64,000 nt of DNA, taken from the NCBI RefSeq assembly GCF_900102815.1, contig NZ_FNGF01000005.1:248001-312000 (forward strand), given 5' to 3'. The translations under genes were made by a program, and so were the position numbers. Positions within the stretch are counted from its first letter, which is position 1. Each line of letters opens with the position of its first letter. This document shows, one piece after another, positions 29,568 through 37,684 of the stretch. The DNA is from Glycomyces sambucus. Its GTDB lineage: Bacteria > Actinomycetota > Actinomycetes > Mycobacteriales > Micromonosporaceae. The notes below the pieces were generated by a model, which was not told the origin of the DNA, made no database searches, and saw only the letters and a program-made list of their open reading frames with translations.

Positions 29568-29569
29568 GC

Positions 29570-30637
29570 ATGGCGCGCAAGCTGAACGTCGCGATCGTCG
29601 GCGCCACGGGCGTCGTCGGGTCGATCATGCGGCGGCTCATCGCCGCCGAGCGCGGCAACTGGGGCGAGGTGCGGCTCATCGCGTCGCCGCGGTCGGCCGG
29701 GAAGCAGCTCGACGTCGGGGACGAGGTCCTCACCGTGCAGGCCATCGGTGAAGCGGCCTTCGACGGGATCGACATCGCCCACTTCGACCTGCCCGACGAG
29801 GTCAGCGCCGAATGGGTGCCGGTGGCGGCCGCGAAGGGCGTCGTCGTCATCGACAAGTCCGGGCACTTCCGGATGGACCCCGACGTGCCGCTGGTGTGCC
29901 GCGAGGCGAACCCCGGCGAGGCCGCGAACCGGCCCAAGGGCATCATCGCGAACGCGAACTGCACGACCCTCGCGCTCATCCCCACGCTCGCGGCGCTGAA
30001 CGCCGAGTTCGGGCTCGTGTCGATGTCGGTGGCCTCGTACCAGGCCGCGTCCGGCTCCGGGAAGGAAGGACTGGAGGCGCTGTACGCGCAGCTCCAGAAG
30101 ATCGCGGGCGTCGAGGGCCTCGGCACCATGGGCAGCGACTTGCGCCTGGTGCTCGGCGAGGAGTTCGACGCGCCGTTCGGGGCGCCGCTGGCGCTCAACG
30201 TGGTGCCGAAGGTCGGCGGTTGGAAGGACGACGGCTGGACCAGCGAGGAGCTGAAGGTCCGCAACGAGTCCCGCAAGATCCTCGGCCTGCCGGACCTGAA
30301 GGTCGCGTCGACGTGCGTGCGCGTGCCGGTCGCGGTCGGGCACTCGCAGGTGGTGCACGCGACGTTCGAGCGCGAGGTCACGGTCGCCGACGCGCACCGG
30401 GTCCTCGGTGCCGCCGACGGCGTCGACCTCGTCGACGACCCGGCGAACGGCGTGTTCCCGATGCCGATCGACTCGGTCGGCAGGAGCGGCACCCAGGTCG
30501 GGCGCATCCGCCAGTCGGTGGACTTCCCGAACTCGCTGGAGTTCTTCGTCGTCGCCGACAACCTGATGAAGGGCGCGGCCCTCAACTCGATCGAGACCGC
30601 GGACCTGGTGCGCAGGGAGCTGGAAGCGGCCCAGTAG
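29570..30637 (+). CDS. asd: Aspartate-semialdehyde dehydrogenase
   Basis: NADPH-dependent reduction of aspartyl phosphate to aspartate semialdehyde, following LysC. 355 residues. N-terminal nucleotide-binding GATGVVGSIM, the active-site Cys in IIANANCTTLALIPTL near residue 130, and the catalytic His in CVRVPVAVGHSQ near 260 are all present. ATG 29570 is two bases after the lysC stop (the 3' end of lysC supplies GCGGTAGGC), so the two are coupled. A strong hairpin lies 130 bases after the stop. Confidence 0.96.
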   Translation: MARKLNVAIVGATGVVGSIMRRLIAAERGNWGEVRLIASPRSAGKQLDVGDEVLTVQAIGEAAFDGIDIAHFDLPDEVSAEWVPVAAAKGVVVIDKSGHFRMDPDVPLVCREANPGEAANRPKGIIANANCTTLALIPTLAALNAEFGLVSMSVASYQAASGSGKEGLEALYAQLQKIAGVEGLGTMGSDLRLVLGEEFDAPFGAPLALNVVPKVGGWKDDGWTSEELKVRNESRKILGLPDLKVASTCVRVPVAVGHSQVVHATFEREVTVADAHRVLGAADGVDLVDDPANGVFPMPIDSVGRSGTQVGRIRQSVDFPNSLEFFVVADNLMKGAALNSIETADLVRRELEAAQ

Positions 30638-30682
30638 GCGGGGCCTTAGGGGCGCGGGCCTGGAAAGGCGCGGGCTCGGGAG

Positions 30683-30801
30683 GGCATGCCAAGCGGCGGC
30701 GCTTTCCCGAATCGAGCGCCCCTTGGCAACAACCCTGTCCGAGGGGTCCGACGATCCGAGCAGAAAACGGTGTGGGCCGTGGCGAAGGCCACGGCCCACA
30801 C
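30683..30801 (+). repeat. 118-bp element, copy 1, ending in a terminator hairpin
   Basis: Shared blocks with copy 2 in the same order: CCAAGC, TTTCCCGAATCG, GCCCC, AACCCTG, GGGTCCGAC and GTGGCGAA followed by its complement. It ends in a 14-bp stem (30770-30783 with 30788-30801, loop GAAG) followed by TATTCTTT, which would terminate the asd transcript. Confidence 0.65.
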
Positions 30802-30807
30802 TATTCT

Positions 30808-30870
30808 TTGGACGCCTTGGACGCCTTGGACGCCTTGGACGCCTTGGACGCCTTGGACGCCTTGGACGCC
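30808..30870. repeat. Seven perfect tandem copies of TTGGACGCC
   Basis: Seven uninterrupted 9-base units followed by a degenerate one. Located exactly between the two copies of the 118-bp element. No gene runs through it. A likely variable-number locus. The 488-base gap 30638-31125 is filled by this repeat and the two flanking elements. Confidence 0.9.
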
Positions 30871-30897
30871 TTGCGCGCTGGCGCTTCGCGTTTTTCG

Positions 30898-31017
30898 GGC
30901 ACACCAAGCACCGGCCGTTTCCCGAATCGCGGGCCCCCGGTCAAAACCCTGACCTGTGGGTCCGACAATTCAGGCCGAACGAGAGCGACCCGTGGCGAAT
31001 GCCACGGGCCGCTCTCG
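30898..31017 (+). repeat. 118-bp element, copy 2, ending in a hairpin
   Basis: Direct repeat of 30683-30801 at a distance of 215 bases, with the same block order. Its terminal hairpin has arms 30980-30996 and 31001-31017 (one mismatch, loop GAAT). The stem bases differ from copy 1 on both sides, so pairing was kept while sequence changed. Confidence 0.65.
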
Positions 31018-31125
31018 TCGCGCGGTGGGTGTTGTGCGCGCAGTCGGGGTTCGTCAGTGCGGTTGCAGAAGTGCGTTCTCAGTGCGTCGTTCGATCGGTC
31101 CGGTGTCCCCCCCGATGCGCCGGCG

Positions 31126-31911
31126 CTAGGCGTCGCGCTTCTTGAACAGGACCCAGGCCGCGGTGAGGATCAGGGCGGCGAAGGCGGCGAAGACGCCGCC
31201 GGCGGCCCAGCGCGAGAACAGGTCGAAGTCGGGCATCTCCGGGCCGAAGTTCGGGGCGGCGAGCTCCATCATCCGGGCGCCGTCGGTGAACGGCAGGAAC
31301 TTCACCACCGGCACCAGCCAGTCCAGCGCCGGGATGGTCGAGAGCCCGAAGATCATGTTCTCGATGATGAGCGGCATCAGGAAGATGACCACCAGCGCCG
31401 AGGGCACGCCCCGGAACAGCAGGCCGAGCCCGAAGCCGACCAGGACGTACAGCAGCACGTACAGCACGTACCCGATCATCGAGGTCCCCAGCGGGTCCTC
31501 GAACAGGCCCGGGGCCTCGCCCCACACCACGTAGACCACGCCCAGGTTGATCGCCATCTGCGCGAGCGTTACCACGAGGGTCGTCGTCAGCACCACGACG
31601 AGCTTCGCGACGATGAGCCGGTTGCGCTGCGGCAGCGACGTCAGCGTCGGCTGGATCGTCCCGTGCCGGTACTCGTGCCCGCACGCGAAGATCCCGATGA
31701 TCGCCATGAACACCGCCAGGAACGGCAGCCCGAACCCGGCCGCGCCGTTGAGCGCGATCCACACGACCTCGGCGTTGATCGGGTCGTTGCGTCCCGCCAC
31801 CCCGAGCAGGACCGCGACACCGGTGGTGACCAGCAGGCCGACCCCGATGAGCCAGTAGGTGGAGCGCAGCGTCAGCAGGCGCGTCCACTCGAAACGAAGG
31901 GCGTCGAGCAT
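31126..31911 (-). CDS. ABC-2 type transporter permease
   Basis: 261 residues with six membrane segments (first about 20-40, last about 237-257) and the ABC-2 topology. Begins MLDALRFEWTRLLTLRSTYW, the cytoplasmic lead helix typical of single-gene ABC-2 permeases, and contains GHEYRHGTIQPTLTSLPQR. The ATG shares one base with the stop of the ATPase gene (TGATG), so the two are coupled. Substrate unknown; similar pairs export lipids, polysaccharides or drugs. Confidence 0.88.
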   Translation of the reverse strand: MLDALRFEWTRLLTLRSTYWLIGVGLLVTTGVAVLLGVAGRNDPINAEVVWIALNGAAGFGLPFLAVFMAIIGIFACGHEYRHGTIQPTLTSLPQRNRLIVAKLVVVLTTTLVVTLAQMAINLGVVYVVWGEAPGLFEDPLGTSMIGYVLYVLLYVLVGFGLGLLFRGVPSALVVIFLMPLIIENMIFGLSTIPALDWLVPVVKFLPFTDGARMMELAAPNFGPEMPDFDLFSRWAAGGVFAAFAALILTAAWVLFKKRDA

Positions 31912-32855
31912 CAGAGGGCCTCTCCTTCGGGGGCGGCCGGGGCGGCGGCGCGGACCGGCTCCTTGGCCACGAACTGCCCCGAGGCGCCCGTGGCGGACAT
32001 GAACGCCTCCTCCAGGGAGGCCCGGCGGGTCGACAGCTCGTGCAGCTCGACACCGGCGGTGAACGCGAGGTGCCCGACCTTCCCGATCTCCAGCCCGGAC
32101 ACGACCAGCGCGTCGCCCTCGGCGACCACCTCGGCCCCCTCGGACTTGAGCGTCTCGGCGAGCCCGGCGGCCTCGGGGCCGCGCACGACCACCTGCGACT
32201 GCGTGAACTCGCGGACGAACGTGTCGACGTCGCCGTTGAAGATCATGGTGCCGCGGCCGATGACGACGAGTTCGTCGGCCATGAGCTGCATCTCCGACAG
32301 GAGGTGGCTGGAGACGAAGATGGTGCGGCCCTCGGCCGCGAGCGTCTTGAGCACGTCGCGCATCCAGTGGATGCCGTGCGGGTCGAGGCCGTTCGTCGGC
32401 TCGTCGAGCAGCAGGGTCCTCGGGTCGCCCAGGAGCGCCTGCGCGAGGCCGAGGCGCTGCGCCATGCCCAGCGAGTAGCCCTTCGGCTTCTTGCGCTTGA
32501 CGTCGCCGAGGCCGACGAACTCCATCACCTCGTCGACGCGCTTGTCGGCGATGCGGTTCCCGGCGGCGAGCATCCGCAGGTGGTTGCGGGCCGACCGGGT
32601 CGGGTGGAACGGCTTGGCCTCCAGGAGCGCGCCGACCTCGTTCATGGGGCGGCGGATCGTGCCGAACCGCTGCCCGTCGAACAGGGTCTCGCCCTCGCCG
32701 TGGTCGAGGCCGAGCATCAATCGCATGGTGGTGGACTTCCCGGACCCGTTGGGGCCGAGGAATCCGGTGACGACGCCGGGGCGCACGTCGAAGGAGAGGT
32801 GGTCTACGGCGACCGTGTTCCGGTACCGCTTGTACAGACCCTTCGCGGTGATCAT
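31911..32855 (-). CDS. ABC transporter ATPase partner
   Basis: 314 residues: Walker A GPNGSGKST near residue 35, Q-loop, signature YSLGMAQRLGLAQALLG near 137, Walker B LLLDEPTNGLDPHG, H-loop VSSHLLSEMQ. The C-terminal ~90 residues form the extra domain common in DRA-type drug/bacitracin exporters (BcrA-like). The signature LGMAQR, where many ABC proteins have LSGGQ, is normal for this subgroup. ATG 32855 is at the end of a divergent promoter region facing a secreted-protein gene. Confidence 0.9.
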   Translation of the reverse strand: MITAKGLYKRYRNTVAVDHLSFDVRPGVVTGFLGPNGSGKSTTMRLMLGLDHGEGETLFDGQRFGTIRRPMNEVGALLEAKPFHPTRSARNHLRMLAAGNRIADKRVDEVMEFVGLGDVKRKKPKGYSLGMAQRLGLAQALLGDPRTLLLDEPTNGLDPHGIHWMRDVLKTLAAEGRTIFVSSHLLSEMQLMADELVVIGRGTMIFNGDVDTFVREFTQSQVVVRGPEAAGLAETLKSEGAEVVAEGDALVVSGLEIGKVGHLAFTAGVELHELSTRRASLEEAFMSATGASGQFVAKEPVRAAAPAAPEGEAL

Positions 32856-33113
32856 GGGTCTCCGATCGGGGATCGCAGGTCAGGGACGCGCTCAGTCTAT
32901 GAGCGCGGGCACTGCTCGCACATGGGCGCGCGGACCGATTCTCGACTCGTCCCAAGGGAGGAGGAACCGCCCGTGCGCGGTACCGGGGTACTACCCGCGG
33001 CCCGATTCGCGCCGTTGTGTTCATGCTCCGTTCGCTCGGCGCTCGACGGCGGGACCGCTTTCCTCGGTGGACTTGGGCCGTCACCCCATCCCCCGAGAAG
33101 TCAGGAACCAGCT

Positions 33114-34853
33114 GTGCAGAAGCGACTGCTCGTACCCGCGCTCGCGGTCGGGCTGGCGGCGCTCGCCGTTCCCGTGCCCGCACTCGCCCAGGACGGTCCG
33201 GCCCTGGACCTGTCGGTCCTGGGCACCTACTCGACCGGCGTGTTCGCGGAGGGCGCCGCCGAGATCGTGGCCTACGACCCCGAGACGAAGCGCGTGTTCG
33301 CCGTGAACGCCGAGGCCGGCGTCGTGGACGTCCTCGACGTGTCCGACCCCGCGAACCCGGTCAAGCACGCCGTGATCGACGCCGCCGCGGCGCTCGACGC
33401 GGCCGGCGCCACCGTGAACTCGGTCGCCGTCAACGGCGGCCGCGTGGCCGTCGCCGTCGAGGCCCCCGAGAAGACCGACCCGGGCTGGGTCGCGTTCTTC
33501 GACACCGACGGGGCGTTCATCGACTCGGCGCAGGTCGGCGCCCAGCCCGACTCGATCGCGTTCACGCCCGACGGCGCCAAGGCCGTCACCGCGGACGAGG
33601 GCGAGCCGAACGACGACTACACCGTCGACCCGGTCGGCACGGTCTCCATCGTCGACGCCGCCACGTTCGACGTCGCCACCGCGGACTTCACCGCGTGGGA
33701 CGAGGCGTCGCTGCCCGAGGGCTTCCGGGTCTTCGGCCCGGACCTCACCGGCGACGACGCCGTGCAGCGGGCGATCGAGCCCGAGTACGTGACGATCGCC
33801 GACGACGCGACCGCGTACGTGACCCTCCAGGAGAACAACGCGATCGCCGTCGTCGACCTGGCGGCCGGCGAGGTCGCCGAGCTCCTGCCGCTCGGCGCCA
33901 AGGACCACTCGGCGCAGGGCCTGGGGCTCGACGCCTCCGACAAGGACGACGCCGTGAACATCGCGTCGTGGCCGGTGCAGGGCCTGTACCTGCCCGACGG
34001 GATCGACGCGTACGCCGCGGGCGGTGAGACCTACCTGGTCACCGCCAACGAGGGCGACGTGCGCGAGTGGGGCGACTACACCGAGGAGGCCCGCGTCAAG
34101 GACCTGGAGCTGTGCGAGGGCGCCTTCGGCGGCGCCGACCTCGCCGACCTCCAGGCCGACGAGCACCTGGGCCGTCTCAAGGTCACCAGCACCCTCGGCG
34201 CCACCGAGGACGGCTGCTACGACGAGCTGTACTCCTTCGGCGGCCGGTCGTTCTCGATCTGGTCGGCCGACGGCGAACTCGTCTTCGACTCCGGCGACGA
34301 CTTCGAGCAGACCCTCGCCCAGGTCGAGGCCGCGAACTTCAACGCCGACAACGAGGGCAACGACGTCGACGACCGCTCCGACGACAAGGGCCCCGAGCCC
34401 GAGGCCGTCGCGGTCGGCCAGGTCGGGGACGCGACCTACACGTTCATCGGCCTGGAGCGCCAGGGCGGCGTCATGGTCTACGACGTCACCGACCCGGCGA
34501 ACGCCGAGTTCGTCGACTACGTGAGCAACCGCGACTTCGCGGCCGAGCTCGCCGCGGGCGCCGGGGGCGACCTCGGCCCCGAGTCGATCGCGTTCGTCGC
34601 GGCCGAAGACTCCCCGACCGGGCGCCCCATGCTCGCCGTCGGCAACGAGATCTCCGGCACCACGACCCTGTGGGACATCGCCGGCGACGGCGTCCCCGGC
34701 GGCGACCCGTCCGGGAACCCGACCGACGACCCGTCCGGCTCCGGGGTCCTCCCCGTGACCGGCACCGGCGCGACCGGCCTCCTGGTCGGCCTCGCCGCGG
34801 TCCTCGCGATCGGCGGCGGCGCCCTGGTGATCGCCCGGCGGCGGGCCGCGTAA
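33114..34853 (+). CDS. Sortase-anchored secreted beta-propeller protein (choice-of-anchor I)
   Basis: 579 residues from GTG 33114. Signal peptide (residues 1-25, ALAQDG), then a large domain with blade-like repeats (VFAVNAEAGVVDVLDVSDPANP, GVMVYDVTDPANAEFVDYV) matching the choice-of-anchor I family of surface/alkaline-phosphatase-related proteins, and a C-terminal sorting signal LPVTG, a hydrophobic segment and RRRAA. It should be linked to peptidoglycan by sortase. Acidic, few Cys. Function of the propeller unknown; a possible metal-binding or phosphoesterase-like role is inferred from family only. Confidence 0.88.
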   Translation: MQKRLLVPALAVGLAALAVPVPALAQDGPALDLSVLGTYSTGVFAEGAAEIVAYDPETKRVFAVNAEAGVVDVLDVSDPANPVKHAVIDAAAALDAAGATVNSVAVNGGRVAVAVEAPEKTDPGWVAFFDTDGAFIDSAQVGAQPDSIAFTPDGAKAVTADEGEPNDDYTVDPVGTVSIVDAATFDVATADFTAWDEASLPEGFRVFGPDLTGDDAVQRAIEPEYVTIADDATAYVTLQENNAIAVVDLAAGEVAELLPLGAKDHSAQGLGLDASDKDDAVNIASWPVQGLYLPDGIDAYAAGGETYLVTANEGDVREWGDYTEEARVKDLELCEGAFGGADLADLQADEHLGRLKVTSTLGATEDGCYDELYSFGGRSFSIWSADGELVFDSGDDFEQTLAQVEAANFNADNEGNDVDDRSDDKGPEPEAVAVGQVGDATYTFIGLERQGGVMVYDVTDPANAEFVDYVSNRDFAAELAAGAGGDLGPESIAFVAAEDSPTGRPMLAVGNEISGTTTLWDIAGDGVPGGDPSGNPTDDPSGSGVLPVTGTGATGLLVGLAAVLAIGGGALVIARRRAA

Positions 34854-34930
34854 CCGACGCGGCTCATCTGCGTATCCACGCATTCGCGCATCGACGCACT
34901 GATGCCCTGATGCACCGACTGCACGACACC

Positions 34931-34963
34931 CGACGGCCCCGGCGCGCTGCGCCGGGGCCGTCG
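34931..34963 (+). terminator. Hairpin after the LPxTG protein
   Basis: Perfect 15-bp stem (34931-34945 with 34949-34963), 3-base loop, about 80 bases after the stop. Confidence 0.8.
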
Positions 34964-34987
34964 GCGTTCCCCCCTTGACGCGAGCCC

Positions 34988-35037
34988 TTGACACGCTGGG
35001 CTCGGGGCGCTAGGCGCGGGCCCGCGTTGTCTAGACT
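34988..35037 (+). promoter_or_regulatory. cysS: cysS promoter region
   Basis: TTGACA (34988-34993), 17 bases, TAGGCG (35011-35016). A second -10-like TAGACT (35032-35037) ends six bases before the GTG start. No Shine-Dalgarno sequence precedes the gene, so initiation from the second site would give a leaderless mRNA. Confidence 0.45.
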
Positions 35038-35043
35038 TGTCGC

Positions 35044-36453
35044 GTGAGCCTGCGACTGTACGACACCGGCACCCGTTCGATCCGCGACTTCCAGCCCCGG
35101 AACCCCGGCCGCGTCGGCGTGTACCTGTGCGGGCTCACCGTCCAGGGCCCCCCGCACATCGGGCACCTGCGCTCGGGCGTCTCCTACGACGTCCTCATCC
35201 GCTGGCTCCGCCGCAGCGGCTACCACGTCACCTACGTGCGCAACGTCACCGACGTCGACGACAAGATCCTCGTCCGCGGCGAGGAGCAGGGCCGCCCCTG
35301 GTGGGCCATCGCCTACGAGAACGAGCGCGAGCTCAGTGCCGCCTACCACTCCCTCAACGTGGCGCCCCCCACCTACGAGCCGCGCGCGACCGGCCACGTC
35401 ACCCAGATGACCGACCTCATCGCGACCCTCGTCGAACGCGGCCACGCCTACGCCACCGACGCCGGCGACGTCTGGTTCTCCGTGTCCTCCTGGGCCGACT
35501 ACGGCCAGCTCTCCCACCGCCGCCCCGAGGACATGCTGTCCAGCCCCGAGCCCGGCGCCAAGCGCGACTCCCGCGACTTCGGCCTCTGGAAGGCCCACAA
35601 GCCCGGCGAGCCCGAGGACGCCGCCTGGACCTCCCCGTGGGGCCCCGGCCGCCCCGGCTGGCACATCGAGTGCTCCGCGATGGCTCGCCGCTACCTCGGC
35701 GACGCCTTCGACATCCACGGCGGCGGCACCGACATCATGTTCCCCCACCACGAGAACGAACTCGCCCAGTCGCGCGCCGCCGGCCTCGGGTTCGCCAAGT
35801 ACTGGGTGCACAACGGGATGCTCAACCTCTCGGGCACCAAGATGTCGAAGTCCCTCGGCAACACCCTCTCCGTCGCCGCCCTCGGCGAGAAGGGCTTCAG
35901 CGCCGCCGCGATCCGCTACTACCTCACCAGCGTCCAGTACCGGTCGCCCGTCGACTTCTCCGAGGACGCCCTCGCCGAGGCCCAGGCCGCGTTCGAACGC
36001 CTCGCCAACCTCGTCCACCGCACCGTCGACGCCCTCGGCGCCGACGCCGTCATCGGCGGCGCCCTCGCCCCCGAGTTCACCGCCGCCATGGACGACGACC
36101 TGAACACACCCGCCGCCGTCGCCGTGATCCACGACATGGCCCGCCAAGCCAACGCCGCCCTCGACTCCGCTTCACACCGCGGCGACGACGCCGCCGCGGC
36201 CCGCGCCGGGGCCGGAGTCCGAGCTATGCTCGACCAGCTCGGCCTCGACCCGCTCGACCCGCACTGGGACGACCCGGGCGACGCGAAGCTCACCGGCGCC
36301 GTCGACGCGCTCGTGAAGCTCGCACTCGAACAGCGCGCCGACGCCAGGGCCCGCAAGGACTACGCGGCTGCCGACCGCATCCGCGACGACCTCGCGCACG
36401 CCGGCATCACCGTCAAGGACACCCCTCGCGGTCCCGTGTGGACCGTGGACTAG
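35044..36453 (+). CDS. cysS: Cysteine-tRNA ligase
   Basis: Charges tRNA-Cys; class I synthetase, monomer. 469 residues. HIGH motif as PHIGHLRS near residue 37, zinc ligands including C29 and the GWHIECSAM/HHENE region, and KMSKS as GTKMSKSLGN near residue 265. C-terminal anticodon-binding helices include KDYAAADRIRDDLAHAGI. GTG start with no ribosome binding site. rlmB follows after 51 bases, the common actinobacterial order. Confidence 0.96.
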   Translation: MSLRLYDTGTRSIRDFQPRNPGRVGVYLCGLTVQGPPHIGHLRSGVSYDVLIRWLRRSGYHVTYVRNVTDVDDKILVRGEEQGRPWWAIAYENERELSAAYHSLNVAPPTYEPRATGHVTQMTDLIATLVERGHAYATDAGDVWFSVSSWADYGQLSHRRPEDMLSSPEPGAKRDSRDFGLWKAHKPGEPEDAAWTSPWGPGRPGWHIECSAMARRYLGDAFDIHGGGTDIMFPHHENELAQSRAAGLGFAKYWVHNGMLNLSGTKMSKSLGNTLSVAALGEKGFSAAAIRYYLTSVQYRSPVDFSEDALAEAQAAFERLANLVHRTVDALGADAVIGGALAPEFTAAMDDDLNTPAAVAVIHDMARQANAALDSASHRGDDAAAARAGAGVRAMLDQLGLDPLDPHWDDPGDAKLTGAVDALVKLALEQRADARARKDYAAADRIRDDLAHAGITVKDTPRGPVWTVD

Positions 36454-36504
36454 GCGATCGCCTACCCGCAGACGACGACCGACACCACTGGGGAACTTGA
36501 ACCG

Positions 36505-37515
36505 ATGAGCACCAAGGGCGGGCACCCGAACCGTCGCAAGACCAGCAAGGCCGGCCCGAAGATCGGCTCCGGCGGAGGCAAGAAGGGCCTCGCCGGCAAG
36601 GGCCGCACCCTCAAGGCCGCCGACCGGCCGTGGCACAAGGAGTACACCGGGGACGACAAGCCCCAGAAGACCCAGCGCAAGCAGGCCACCGAACGCGCCC
36701 GCGCCGCCTCCGAAGGCCGCACCACCAACATCGGCAAGATCCGGCCCCGCACCGCCCAGACCCGCCGCCGCGACGACGAGCCCGAACTCATCCTCGGCCG
36801 CAACCCCGTCCTCGAAGCGCTCCGCGCCAAGGTCCCCGCGACCGCCCTCTACGTGGCGTTCGGCACCGAACTCGACGACCGCGTCGCCGAGTCCGTGCGC
36901 CTCGCCGGCAACCGCGACCTCCCCATCAAGGAACTCGCCCGCCGCGACCTCGACCGCCGCACCAACAACGCCCTCCACCAGGGCATCGGCCTCCAGATCG
37001 AGCCCTACGAGTACGCCGCCTTCGAGGACCTCCTGGAGATCAGCCAGACCTCCGGCACCGCGCCGCTCCTGGTCGCCCTCGACGGCATCACCGACCCGCG
37101 CAACCTCGGCGCGATCATCCGCTCCACCGCCGCCTTCGGCGGCCACGGCCTCATCATCCCGTCCAAGCGCGCCGCCTCCGTGACCGCCGTCGCCTGGCGC
37201 ACCTCCGCCGGCGCCGCCGCGCGCCTCCCCGTCGCCAAGGTCGTCAACCTCACCCGCACCATCCAGGCGTGCCAGCAGGCCGGGTTCATGACCGTCGCCC
37301 TCGACGGCGGCGGCGACGTCGACGTCTTCGACCTCCCCGTCGCCACCGACCCGCTCCTCATCGTCGTCGGCGACGAGGGCAAGGGCGTCTCCCGGCTCGT
37401 CGCCGAGACCTGCGACCACCGCGCCGGCATCCCGATCTCCGGCGAGGTCGAATCGCTGAACGCCTCCGTCGCGGCCTCCATCGCGCTCGCCGAAGTCCAG
37501 CGCCAGCGCCGCTAG
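36505..37515 (+). CDS. rlmB: 23S rRNA 2'-O-ribose methyltransferase (RlmB/TrmH family)
   Basis: 336 residues. A Lys/Arg-rich disordered N-terminus (1-95) precedes the SpoU substrate-binding domain ([16 protein letters not shown]) and the knotted SPOUT catalytic domain with [36 protein letters not shown] and [20 protein letters not shown], the three conserved SpoU motifs. Expected to methylate G2251 (E. coli numbering) of 23S rRNA; the precise target is family inference. Directly downstream of cysS. Confidence 0.93.
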   Translation: MSTKGGHPNRRKTSKAGPKIGSGGGKKGLAGKGRTLKAADRPWHKEYTGDDKPQKTQRKQATERARAASEGRTTNIGKIRPRTAQTRRRDDEPELILGRNPVLEALRAKVPATALYVAFGTELDDRVAESVRLAGNRDLPIKELARRDLDRRTNNALHQGIGLQIEPYEYAAFEDLLEISQTSGTAPLLVALDGITDPRNLGAIIRSTAAFGGHGLIIPSKRAASVTAVAWRTSAGAAARLPVAKVVNLTRTIQACQQAGFMTVALDGGGDVDVFDLPVATDPLLIVVGDEGKGVSRLVAETCDHRAGIPISGEVESLNASVAASIALAEVQRQRR

Positions 37516-37540
37516 CGCCGCCACTCGCGCCACTGCCGAA

Positions 37541-37571
37541 CCGTGCATCCGGCGGGAAAGCGGATGCACGG
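37541..37571 (+). terminator. Hairpin after rlmB
   Basis: 11-bp stem CCGTGCATCCG (37541-37551) with its complement at 37561-37571, 9-base loop. Confidence 0.7.
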
Positions 37572-37684
37572 CCGGCCCCGCCGCCGCGGCCCCCGCAACG
37601 GGTGATCCCGTACCCGCGCGAGTCGCCCCGCCGCACTAACCTGAAAAAGATCCCGCACGCCCTAGCCCCCGGAGCTGCACCCGT

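Noticed and set aside
30808-30870. Tandem 9-bp repeat considered as a CRISPR array
   Set aside because: Units are 9 bases with no spacers; no cas genes nearby.
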